Positions 1 to 6,359 of a DNA stretch of 15,761 nt are shown in pieces; position 1 is the first letter of the stretch; every line of letters starts with the position of its first letter. Below the pieces are notes generated by a model. The model was not told the DNA's origin and made no database searches. It saw only the letters and a program-made list of their open reading frames with translations. A program made the position numbers and the translations under genes. Origin of the DNA: an uncultured Oscillospiraceae bacterium (GTDB lineage: Bacteria; Bacillota; Clostridia; Oscillospirales; Oscillospiraceae); the NCBI GenBank assembly GCA_934546685.1, contig CAKTEB010000056.1:1-15761 (forward strand), given 5' to 3'.

Positions 1-104
1 TCAAGCAGGGCTACAACGGCGATCTGACCTCCCGCGAGGCCGGCTCCGTCGGCGGCCAGATGGTCAAGAAGATGATCGAGGCCTACGAGCGCGACATGAA
101 GTAA
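1..104 (+). CDS. Alpha/beta-type small acid-soluble spore protein, 3' end
   Basis: This is the C-terminal end of a small acid-soluble spore protein, a DNA-coating protein that saturates the chromosome of dormant endospores and protects it from UV and chemical damage. The 33 visible residues, read from base 3, contain the family's C-terminal signature: G-D-L-T-S-R-E-A-G-S-V-G-G, then Q-M-V-K-K-M-I-E-A-Y-E, ending in a short charged tail and TAA. The T-S-R-E-x-G-S-V-G-G block is diagnostic of the alpha/beta class. The start and N-terminal half lie outside the window, so it cannot be said which paralogue this is. A strong hairpin terminator follows directly. In this family expression is normally forespore-specific under sigma G, but the promoter is not in view. 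The gene marks the organism as a spore former. Confidence 0.93.
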   Translation, partial: KQGYNGDLTSREAGSVGGQMVKKMIEAYERDMK

Positions 105-113
105 GATCCCCCA

Positions 114-149
114 GCGGCCCGGGCGTGTGCCCGGGCCGCACTGTTTTTT
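114..149 (+). terminator. Intrinsic terminator of the spore-protein gene
   Basis: A perfect 11-bp stem (GCGGCCCGGGC at 114-124 with GCCCGGGCCGC at 129-139) closes a 4-base GTGT loop and is followed by a run of six T's at 144-149. It sits 10 bases after the TAA of the spore-protein gene. Confidence 0.92.
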
Positions 150-181
150 GCGGAATGGAGAAAACTGGGGTGTGGCAGTAG

Positions 182-210
182 CTGACAGTATCCGAAATTA
201 GTGGTACTAT
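182..210 (+). promoter_or_regulatory. Candidate promoter of the broken surface-protein gene
   Basis: CTGACA (182-187), a 17-base spacer and TACTAT (205-210) resemble a sigma-70 type -35/-10 pair. The -35 matches five of six consensus bases and the -10 four of six. It lies about 140 bases upstream of the likely start codon and points at it. Only position and similarity support it. Confidence 0.4.
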
Positions 211-348
211 CAAGGTGTCTAGCTATAAGGTACGATCGTGCTATGGCGGACAGAAAGGCGCGGCGGCGCTTTTTTTGGTCGTGCGATGACTGAGAGGATA
301 GTGGAAGAAGTAAATACAATAATTGAAGTTGAAACAAGGAGGAGAGAC

Positions 349-2779
349 ATGAAAAAAAGAATGATTGCCATACTGCTGGCAGTTTGCGTGGTAATGACAG
401 TATTTCCAACAGCGGTATTGGCGGCGGATACTACAAGCAATGCAACTGATCCAGTGCCGCAGATTCAAGGTGCACAACAGAGTAGCATCTATTTTGGAAA
501 TTACAAGCAGAGTAGCGATGGAAACGGTGGCTATTTGAATGAGCCAATCAAGTGGCGTGTACTGCAAAACGCTGATGGGAAGCTGTTTTTGCTGGCGGAT
601 AAAATCCTGGACGCTTACTATTATCATCATGATGGCGCAACTATCAAAGAGCCTGGCTGGAATATGTCATGGGAAAACTGTGATTTGCACAAGTGGATGA
701 ATGATGATTTTTACAATGCAGCTTTTTCGGAAAATGAACGTTCGCTAGTATTAACCACCGACAATGAAAATGCAACTTTTACTGATCGCGCGGGTGGAAC
801 TAATCGCAGGACAAAGTGTTTGCGCTTTCTACGGCAGAAGTAACGAATCCTGCTTATGGCTTTGAAAGCAGTGATGGTAAAAATGGCATTGATACCGATG
901 GAAACTATGAATTCTATTCCGGTTCTGCTACACGGAAAACGAGCTCCACTGCGTATGCACGAAGTGGAGGTTCAACCAACGTATATGAGACGGGTACTGC
1001 AAAGTGGTGGCTACGCTCACCCGCAAACTCCAAATGGGCGGTAAGGTTTGTTGATTCCTATGGGATGATTGATTACACTGGAGAAGCAGTAAATGGAAGT
1101 AATTATCGTACGTCTGTTCGTCCTGCGTTTAATTTGGATGTCAGTAGTGTATTCATGATCTCGGTGGCAAATAATGGAAAGAACAACGAGAATGGCATTA
1201 AGGATATTGTAGAGAATAGCGGAACCGAATGGAAGTTGACAATGACAGACAGTAGCCGAACCTTTTCTGTTGAAAGCTCCGAGCAAAATGGTCAAATTCT
1301 TACGATTCGCTATACTGGCGCAAAAACTGGAAATAATGAGTATATTTCGGCAGTGATTAAGAATGAAAACGGCGAAATTGTGTCCTATGGTCGTATTGCA
1401 CCGGTTGTAAGCGCAGATGATACCGTGGAGATTGACCTTTCAAACGTTGAGATCCCGAAAGCGGGAAAACTGTATGTGTTCAATGAACAGTATAACGGGA
1501 TTATATGACCGATTATGTCAGTAATCTGGTTGAACAAGCCATTTCACCGGTATATACGGTCTCGTATAAAGAAGAAAGTGATGGCGCTGCAACGGATACA
1601 ATTAGCACTGTAGCAGGTACATATATCATTGCAAAGGCCGCCCCCGCCAAGTCCGGCTACATTTTCCGGGGCTGGTCTGACGGCACTACCACCCACGCCC
1701 CCGGCGACAAGGTTCCCGTCACCTCCGACCTGACCCTCACCGCCCAGTGGGAGGAGGCCAAGCCCTGGATCGACAATGACCAGAACGTGGACGTAGACGT
1801 TGACGTACAGGTAGACGTATCCGTGGACGTGGACGCCAAGGCCGACATCTCCGACGCGGCCAAGACCGCCATGGGCGACCAGGTCAAGACCTGGCTCCAG
1901 GAGGTCATGAATAACGATACCCCGGACGAGCTCACCGACGACACCGCAAAGGCCCTGCGGGGCATCCTGAACAGCGGCGCGGATCAGATCCAGGTGACCC
2001 TGACCCTGGGGGCTGAGCTCACCGGCGAGCCCGACGAGGACGAGCAGACGCTGCTGAAGCAGGAGCTGCTGGACGGGGAGACCGCCCAGGTGTGGCAGCT
2101 CACCGTAAAGCTGGGCGTTGCCGCAAAGAAGAATGACGCTGAGACCGGGAAGCTCGAGGATGTGGCCCTGACGGAGCTGAGCCAGCCGGTATCTTCCTCT
2201 TGACCACCGGCCAGGACTTCACCGGCAAGGACGTGCGGGTGCTCTATATCCATAATAATGCGGTCAAGACCGCTGAGGCGAAGGTGGACAAGCAGTGCGG
2301 CGTTGTGACCATCGACGCCCACTGGAAAGAAGACCACCAGGGACGGCTATACCCTGGAGGTCTGGTATCTGGACGAAAAGCTGGCCCAGAAGGTCACCCA
2401 GCTCACCATGGACAAGGACTACACCGTCTACGTCAAGTGGACGCAGGACAAGACCCCTGACCTTGCCAAGGAGGCGCACACCGCCTACATCGTGGGCTAC
2501 CCCGACGGCACCGTGAAGCCGGAGCGGGACATCACCCGGGCCGAGACCATGACGGTCATCAACCGGGTGCTGGAGCGGGCTGTGGACGAGGACGGCGTGC
2601 TTTCCGGCATGAAGACCTGGAAGGACAACGCCGATACCGGCTACTGGGCCTATTACGAGATCCAGGAGGCCACCAATTCCCACAGCTATGAGCGCACCGA
2701 CAAGAAGCCTCTGGGCCAGAGCTTCTATTATGAGAAGTGGACGGCCATCAATGAGGTCACGGTGCAGAAGGCAAAATAA
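349..2779 (+). pseudogene. Frameshifted S-layer-anchored surface protein (DUF6273-like, InlB-type repeat, SLH)
   Basis: One exported surface protein is readable only across four frame changes. The start is ATG 349, behind AAGGAGG. The first ~24 residues form a signal peptide (M-K-K-R, hydrophobic core, A-L-A). A DUF6273-like region follows, with the motif S-I-Y-F-G-N-Y, then W-R-V-L, then W-W-L-R-S-P and V-R-P-A-F-N-L-D. Next come an InlB/Listeria-Bacteroides-type repeat (G-Y-I-F-R-G-W-S-D-G, ending in L-T-A-Q-W at ~1750), a Val-Asp repeat, and an S-layer-homology motif (G-Y-P-D-G-T then I-T-R-A-E-T-M, ~2492-2560). SLH domains usually bind cell-wall polysaccharide. The frame breaks are near 805, 1499, 2190 and 2338. 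The first three each look like loss of one base and the fourth like gain of one or loss of two. Base composition changes sharply near 1635. The reading as a pseudogene assumes no sequencing error. The ligand and function of DUF6273 are not known to me. Confidence 0.85.
1787..1834 (+). repeat. Val-Asp dipeptide repeat inside the surface-protein gene
   Basis: Sixteen codons alternate Val with mostly Asp (V-D three times, V-Q, V-D, V-S, V-D, V-D). They are built from GTxGAC-type hexamers with varied third bases, so selection or old expansion has kept the protein pattern. It lies just after the InlB-type repeat and probably forms an acidic linker or a beta-strand edge. The same residue pattern continues more loosely downstream. 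Confidence 0.8.
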
Positions 2780-2793
2780 CGTTTCGCAACAGC

Positions 2794-2822
2794 AAAGCGT
2801 CTGCCGGCCGGCAGGCGCTTTT
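2794..2822. terminator. Bidirectional terminator between surface gene and Crp/Fnr gene
   Basis: An inverted repeat pairs AAAGCGTCTGCCG (2794-2806) with CGGCAGGCGCTTT (2809-2821), with one G-T wobble. T's follow on the plus strand, and A's before the stem supply a short T-run for the minus strand. It lies between the two convergent stop codons and can serve both genes. Confidence 0.8.
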
Positions 2823-2825
2823 GCA

Positions 2826-3482
2826 CTATGAGCTGCATATCTCGATGCGGTTTTTCTCATAGCGGATCAGGCCGTCCTTCTGCATCTTCCCCAGCTCCGT
2901 GCACAGGGCGCTGCGGTCCACGCTGAGATAATCCGCCAGCTGCTGGCGGTTGAAGGGCAGGGTAAAGTCCGGGCCGCCGGCACGCTTGGCGCATTCGGAG
3001 AAGTAGGACATGAGCCGACCCCGAATGGTCTTTGGGGCGGTGTACTGCATCCGCCGGGAGAGCTGGATGTTCTTCCGGGCTGTGAGGGTCAGGAGATTGC
3101 GGATCAGAAGGCTGTGCTGGGGGCACTGCCTTGGGCAGGTAGAAAGCACCCGCCCGGCATTTACCAGCAGCACCGAGCAGCTCTGGGCGGCGGAGACCGT
3201 CACCAGCATGGGCTCCTCAGGGGCGCAGGCATAGGCCTCCGCAAAGGTGCCGCCGGGGCCGATGGCCCCCAAAATACTGTGGTTGCCCCAGGCATCACCC
3301 ATCTCGATGACCACGCTGCCGGAGAGCACCACGCCCAGATGCTCCGTGGGCGCGCCCTCCAGCAGGATGATCTCATCCTTTTGATAGTGCCGCTCACGGG
3401 CGCTCAGGCAGCCCAGAAGGGTCTCAATCTCCTGGGGCGACATGGCGGCGAAGAGCTCCGATCGGGAGAGAGAATCCGTCAT
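2826..3482 (-). CDS. Crp/Fnr-family transcriptional regulator
   Basis: The 218-residue product has the two-part layout of Crp/Fnr regulators. An N-terminal cyclic-nucleotide-binding-like beta-roll (about residues 15-110, with S-G-S-V-V-I and G-P-G-G-T-F) is followed by a dimer helix and a winged helix-turn-helix (about 175-210, with N-R-Q-Q-L-A-D-Y-L-S-V-D-R-S-A-L). ATG at 3482 is chosen because GGAGG precedes it by a normal distance. The frame stays open further upstream but lacks similarity there. The N-terminal four-cysteine Fe-S motif of classical FNR is absent. Cys102, Cys116 and Cys120 with His123 lie near the dimer helix and could sense redox state or bind a metal (inference). The gene is divergent from a 4Fe-4S protein and shares a palindromic operator with it. 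Autorepression and activation of the neighbour are plausible. The ligand is unknown. Confidence 0.92.
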   Translation of the reverse strand: MTDSLSRSELFAAMSPQEIETLLGCLSARERHYQKDEIILLEGAPTEHLGVVLSGSVVIEMGDAWGNHSILGAIGPGGTFAEAYACAPEEPMLVTVSAAQSCSVLLVNAGRVLSTCPRQCPQHSLLIRNLLTLTARKNIQLSRRMQYTAPKTIRGRLMSYFSECAKRAGGPDFTLPFNRQQLADYLSVDRSALCTELGKMQKDGLIRYEKNRIEICSS

Positions 3483-3495
3483 AAAAATCCTCCAA

Positions 3496-3511
3496 TGTTG
3501 TAGATACAACA
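3496..3511. promoter_or_regulatory. Palindromic operator, likely site of the adjacent Crp/Fnr regulator
   Basis: TGTTGTA-GA-TACAACA is a perfect palindrome with 7-base arms and a 2-base centre, in the divergent intergenic region. Its symmetry and size suit a Crp/Fnr dimer. The centre (3503.5) is 41.5 bases upstream of the start inferred for the plus-strand gene. It also sits just ahead of the minus-strand ribosome binding site. Binding is inferred. Confidence 0.65.
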
Positions 3512-3532
3512 GAAATTCTACGGCCATCATAG

Positions 3533-3538
3533 TATACT
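3533..3538 (+). promoter_or_regulatory. -10 element of the 4Fe-4S protein gene
   Basis: TATACT matches five of six bases of the -10 consensus. No good -35 lies 16-18 bases upstream, as expected of an activator-dependent promoter. The sequence is part of the palindrome AGTATACT (3531-3538), so it also reads as TATACT on the minus strand and could serve the divergent regulator gene. Confidence 0.5.
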
Positions 3539-3575
3539 GGAGGCACAAAGTCAAGAAACGAGAGGAATTTATCAT

Positions 3576-4280
3576 ATGATCCGTAGAATTATTCACATCG
3601 ATCAGGGGAAATGTAATGGCTGCGGGGCCTGCGCCGCGGCCTGCCACGAGGGGGCCATCGGCATGGTGAAGGGCAAGGCCCAGCTCATGCGGGACGACTA
3701 CTGCGACGGCCTGGGTGACTGCCTCCCGGCCTGTCCCACTGGGGCCATCACCTTTGTGGAGCGGGAGGCCCAGGCCTATAACGAGGCGGCGGTGCTGGAA
3801 AATAAGAAGCAGAAGCAGCCCCATCACGGCGGCGGATGCCCCGGCCAGAGAATGATGCAGTTCCGGAGGCCCAGCGCCCCGGCAAAGTCCGAGACTCAGG
3901 AGGGGGAGGAGATCGCCTCCCGGCTCCGGCAGTGGCCCTGCCAGATCAAGCTGGTACCCATCCACGCGCCCTATTTCCAGGGAGCGGATCTGCTGATCGC
4001 CGCGGACTGCACCGCCTACGCCTATGGGGAGATGCACCGGAGGTTCATGGAGGGGCGGGTCACGGTCATCGGCTGCCCCAAGCTGGACAGCGTGGACTAC
4101 AGCGAGAAGCTCACCAGGATCTTGGCAGACAATGACATTCGGAGCGTGACATTGGTGCGCATGGAGGTGCCCTGCTGCGGCGGGCTGGAGCTGGCGGCGG
4201 GGAAGGCCCTCCGGCAGTGTGGCAAGGATATCCCCTTCCGAGTGGTGACCATTTCTCTGGACGGCAGAGTATTAAGGTAA
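3576..4280 (+). CDS. 4Fe-4S ferredoxin-type protein with Cys-rich C-terminal domain
   Basis: The 234-residue cytoplasmic protein starts with a ferredoxin-like domain. Cys13-x2-Cys16-x2-Cys19-x3-Cys23 binds one 4Fe-4S cluster. A second motif, Cys43-x5-Cys49-x3-Cys53-Pro, has Leu46 where the usual second cysteine stands. I recall the same C-D-G-L-G pattern in related clostridial proteins, so this is probably normal for the family and not a mutation. A linker with Cys88 leads to a C-terminal domain (about residues 120-234) with Cys122, Cys145, Cys167 in G-C-P-K-L-D, the pair Cys200-Cys201 followed by Gly-Gly, and Cys215. ATG 3576 follows GAGAGGA at a normal distance. Electron transfer or redox sensing is likely, but the partner is unknown. 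Such genes often accompany Crp/Fnr regulators in anaerobes, as here. No hydroxylamine reductase (hcp) gene is in view. Confidence 0.88.
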   Translation: MIRRIIHIDQGKCNGCGACAAACHEGAIGMVKGKAQLMRDDYCDGLGDCLPACPTGAITFVEREAQAYNEAAVLENKKQKQPHHGGGCPGQRMMQFRRPSAPAKSETQEGEEIASRLRQWPCQIKLVPIHAPYFQGADLLIAADCTAYAYGEMHRRFMEGRVTVIGCPKLDSVDYSEKLTRILADNDIRSVTLVRMEVPCCGGLELAAGKALRQCGKDIPFRVVTISLDGRVLR

Positions 4281-4282
4281 CA

Positions 4283-4318
4283 CCGCGCAAATATGTCTTC
4301 GGATGCCGATTTGCGCGG
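4283..4318 (+). other. Stable 3' hairpin capped by a UUCG tetraloop
   Basis: CCGCGCAAAT (4283-4292) pairs perfectly with ATTTGCGCGG (4309-4318). Inside, a short stem closes a C-UUCG-G tetraloop (4297-4302). No T-run follows, so it is not itself a classical terminator. It lies two bases after the stop codon, ahead of the real terminator, and may protect the mRNA 3' end. Confidence 0.6.
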
Positions 4319-4342
4319 GATTGCCCGAACAAGCGCCGACAA

Positions 4343-4375
4343 AAAAGCAGCCCGACAGATTGTCAGGCTGCTTTT
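4343..4375. terminator. Bidirectional terminator between ferredoxin and symporter genes
   Basis: AAAAGCAGCCCGACA (4343-4357) pairs with TGTCAGGCTGCTTTT (4361-4375), with one C-A mismatch and a 3-base loop. T-runs follow on both strands. It ends both convergent genes. Confidence 0.9.
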
Positions 4376-4386
4376 CCTTTGATCGG

Positions 4387-5796
4387 TTACTTTTTGCTGG
4401 GCGCTTTGAGCTTGTCCCGATCCACGCCCCGGACATTCTTCACCACCATGGCGGTGAGGGCGAACAGGGCGATAACGTTGGGAATGACCATCAGATTGTT
4501 GAACATATCGGACAGCTCCCAAACCAGATCGTTGGAGGCCAGGGTGCCTAGGAAGATGAATACCAGGGCGATGACCATATAGACCTTGGTGGCCTTGCCC
4601 TTGAACAGATACTCCACATTGACCTTGCCGAAGAGGTTCCAGCCCAGGATGGTGGAGAAGGCGAAGAAGAACAGGCAGATGGCCACGAAGATGTTGCCCA
4701 CCTGTGCGCCCATCACAGCGCCGAAGGCGGTCTGGGCCAGGTTGGCCTTGCCGATGGTCTCGGTGACAGCGCCCATGTAGCCGTTTGCCAGAATGCCGTC
4801 GGGAGTGTAGAGGGTGGAGATGATGACCAGCGCGTTGAGGGTCAGCACCACGAAGGTGTCGATGAACACGCCGATCATGGCCACACAGCCCTGCTCATGG
4901 GGATTCTTCACGTTGGCCAGCGCGTGCGCGTGAGGAGTGGAGCCCATGCCGGCCTCATTGGAGAACAGACCGCGCTTGGCACCCTGGGTCATGGCGATCT
5001 TGATGGCAGCGCCAAGGCCGCCGCCGATGATGGCCTGGGGCTGGAAGGCGTACTTGAAGATCATCGCAAAGGTGGCGGGGAGGTACTTGATGCGCATAAT
5101 GAGCACGAACAGGCCGCCCAGCAGGAAGATGGCTGCCATAATGGGCACGATCTTCTCGGTGACGGAGGCCAGACGGCTGACACCGCCCAGGAAGATTACG
5201 GCACAGATGGCCACCAGCACGATGCCCACGATCCAGGAGGGGATGCCGAAGGCGTTGCTGAAGGTGGAGCCGATGGAGTTGGACTGCACCATGCAGCCGA
5301 AGAAGCCCAGGGCCAAAGTGATGGCGATGGCGAAGAAGCCGGCCAAGAACCGGCCAAAGCCGCCGGTGAATGCGGTGCGGATATAGTAGACAGGGCCGCC
5401 CTTGATGGCGCCGGTTTTATCGGTCTTGCGGGTCATGATGGCCAGGGTGGCCTCCGCGTAGATGGTGGCCATGCCGAAGAAGGCGATGATCCACATCCAG
5501 AAGATCGCGCCGGGGCCGCCGGTGAGAATCGCGCCGGAAGCGCCGACAATGTTGCCGGTGCCAACCTGGGCGGCGATGGCGGTGGCCAGGGCCTGGAAGG
5601 AGGTCATGCTGTGGGTCTGCTTCTCGCCCTTCAGGGAGAGATTGCCAAAGACCCGGCGCATGCCTTCGCCGAAATAACGGACCTGAACAAATTTGGTTTT
5701 GATGGAATACCACAGTCCAACCGCAATGAGCAGAATGAACAGGATATAGTCAGACAGATAAGCGTTGATCGTCTGAACAATGGTGAGCAGCGACAT
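4387..5796 (-). CDS. Alanine/glycine:cation symporter (AGCS family)
   Basis: The 469-residue polytopic membrane protein belongs to the alanine or glycine:cation symporter family, which couples amino-acid transport to Na+ (or H+). Family blocks are clear: G-T-G-N-I-V-G-A with G-G-P-G-A-I-F-W-M-W near residues 77-105, and S-N-E-A-G-M-G-S-T-P-H-A-H-A near 275-288. About ten hydrophobic segments alternate with short loops, and the length is normal. The start is ATG 5796, preceded by AAGGAGG. An in-frame extension upstream would run through the riboswitch terminator and is rejected. A glycine riboswitch and terminator stand in the leader, so glycine is the likely substrate, although family members often also carry alanine. 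Whether it imports or exports in the cell cannot be read from sequence. The predicted OFF switch argues for uptake. Confidence 0.95.
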   Translation of the reverse strand: MSLLTIVQTINAYLSDYILFILLIAVGLWYSIKTKFVQVRYFGEGMRRVFGNLSLKGEKQTHSMTSFQALATAIAAQVGTGNIVGASGAILTGGPGAIFWMWIIAFFGMATIYAEATLAIMTRKTDKTGAIKGGPVYYIRTAFTGGFGRFLAGFFAIAITLALGFFGCMVQSNSIGSTFSNAFGIPSWIVGIVLVAICAVIFLGGVSRLASVTEKIVPIMAAIFLLGGLFVLIMRIKYLPATFAMIFKYAFQPQAIIGGGLGAAIKIAMTQGAKRGLFSNEAGMGSTPHAHALANVKNPHEQGCVAMIGVFIDTFVVLTLNALVIISTLYTPDGILANGYMGAVTETIGKANLAQTAFGAVMGAQVGNIFVAICLFFFAFSTILGWNLFGKVNVEYLFKGKATKVYMVIALVFIFLGTLASNDLVWELSDMFNNLMVIPNVIALFALTAMVVKNVRGVDRDKLKAPSKK

Positions 5797-5818
5797 ACCT
5801 TTTTCCTCCTTAAAAATG

Positions 5819-5844
5819 AAAAAAAGTGACCTGAATCGGTCACT
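5819..5844 (-). terminator. Riboswitch-controlled intrinsic terminator in the symporter leader
   Basis: On the minus strand AGTGACC (5844-5838) pairs with GGTCACT (5831-5825) around a 6-base loop, followed by seven T's. It lies between the glycine aptamer and the symporter ribosome binding site, the position of an expression platform. Confidence 0.9.
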
Positions 5845-5903
5845 CTGAAAAAAGATACAGATAAGCAAGGCATCCCAGATCCCGCGGCGATCAACGGATG
5901 TAT

Positions 5904-5990
5904 GTGCTCTGTCTGTTTGCCTGAGAGATTCAGCCCGTGGGCCTTACACCTTCGGCACTCACAAATGTGAGATTTTCCAGAGTGTCCTCG
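5904..5990 (-). promoter_or_regulatory. Glycine riboswitch (single aptamer)
   Basis: Read on the minus strand, the leader shows the gcvT-type glycine aptamer: CTCTGG at the 5' side, the conserved G-C-C-G-A-A-G-G core followed by G-T-A-A-G, then CTCTCAGGCA, and GACAGAG closing P1. Only one aptamer copy is visible, not the common tandem. CACTCTG of the 5' P1 strand (5984-5978) is also perfectly complementary to CAGAGTG at the base of the terminator (5847-5841). This suggests P1 and an antiterminator compete. Glycine would favour P1, freeing the terminator. The aptamer identification is firm, the switching direction is inferred. Confidence 0.9.
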
Positions 5991-6034
5991 ATCTCCAGTT
6001 TTCTTGCGAATTCAAGAGACTTCAATGGACGAGA

Positions 6035-6066
6035 ATTATACTATCATATGGGAGAAGCGCTGTCAA
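6035..6066 (-). promoter_or_regulatory. Promoter of the riboswitch-symporter transcript
   Basis: On the minus strand a perfect TTGACA (6066-6061) is followed after 17 bases by TAGTAT (6043-6038), which runs into TATAAT (6040-6035, 20-base spacing). Either hexamer could be the -10. It lies just upstream of the riboswitch. Confidence 0.7.
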
Positions 6067-6330
6067 TACGAAAATGCAATTTTTGAAAAGTTTCTTTCAT
6101 GGGAAGGGCGAAAATCTATTTTAGACGCATAGGTGTCCGCGTTGAGCGAACAAAACGGACAGAAATGGCGCTGAGAAACGGAAACTTGCAGTTCTGAATG
6201 CGGCCTTTCCCGTGCGTGCTTCCGGAGAACTGTGCCGCCTTCGCAGAGGAGAGCCGTGGGAAAGGGCCGTTTTGACCAGAAAAGTCGGAAGAAATTTGTC
6301 CGAAAGGGACGGAGGACTGGGGCGTTTTGA
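6067..6330. other. Gene-free, hairpin-rich intergenic stretch
   Basis: No convincing coding region is present. Open frames on the minus strand here have low-complexity translations and no good ribosome binding site. Inverted repeats are notable: GCGGCCTTTCCC (6200-6211) opposes GGGAAAGGGCCG (6258-6269) with one bulged base. Outside it, CGGACA-x-AAAT (near 6155) opposes ATTTGTCCG (about 6294-6302). These could fold into one long structure or an untranslated RNA. No T-run closes it. Confidence 0.45.
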
Positions 6331-6359
6331 TTGACATTTACCGGCCCGCATGATAGAAT
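6331..6359 (+). promoter_or_regulatory. Promoter of the TetR-family gene
   Basis: A perfect TTGACA (6331-6336), a 17-base spacer and TAGAAT (6354-6359, five of six) give a near-consensus sigma-70 type promoter. An imperfectly placed inverted repeat, AATCA-N6-TGATT (6367-6382), lies at the expected transcription start and could be an operator for the TetR product. Confidence 0.8.

Noticed and set aside
286..349. Alternative ATG 286 for the surface protein
   Set aside because: It would put 21 charged residues before the signal peptide. AAGGAGG directly serves ATG 349.
1787..1834. The GTxGAC repeat as a CRISPR-like or tandem DNA repeat
   Set aside because: Units are six bases without spacers, remain in frame and vary at third positions. 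It is a protein-level Val-Asp repeat.
349..2779. A row of small separate genes in place of one broken gene
   Set aside because: Each piece lacks its own start signals, and the domains follow in the order of a single exported SLH protein across the frame breaks.
3483..4037. N-terminal extension of the Crp/Fnr frame by 185 codons
   Set aside because: It crosses the shared promoter and operator and overlaps the 4Fe-4S gene in antisense. Family similarity and the ribosome binding site both begin at ATG 3482.
4897..5829. Long plus-strand open frame (310 codons) opposite the symporter gene
   Set aside because: It is rich in Gly, Asp, Glu and His, as expected for the complement of a hydrophobic membrane protein. 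It lacks a ribosome binding site, and the AGCS protein on the other strand is certain.
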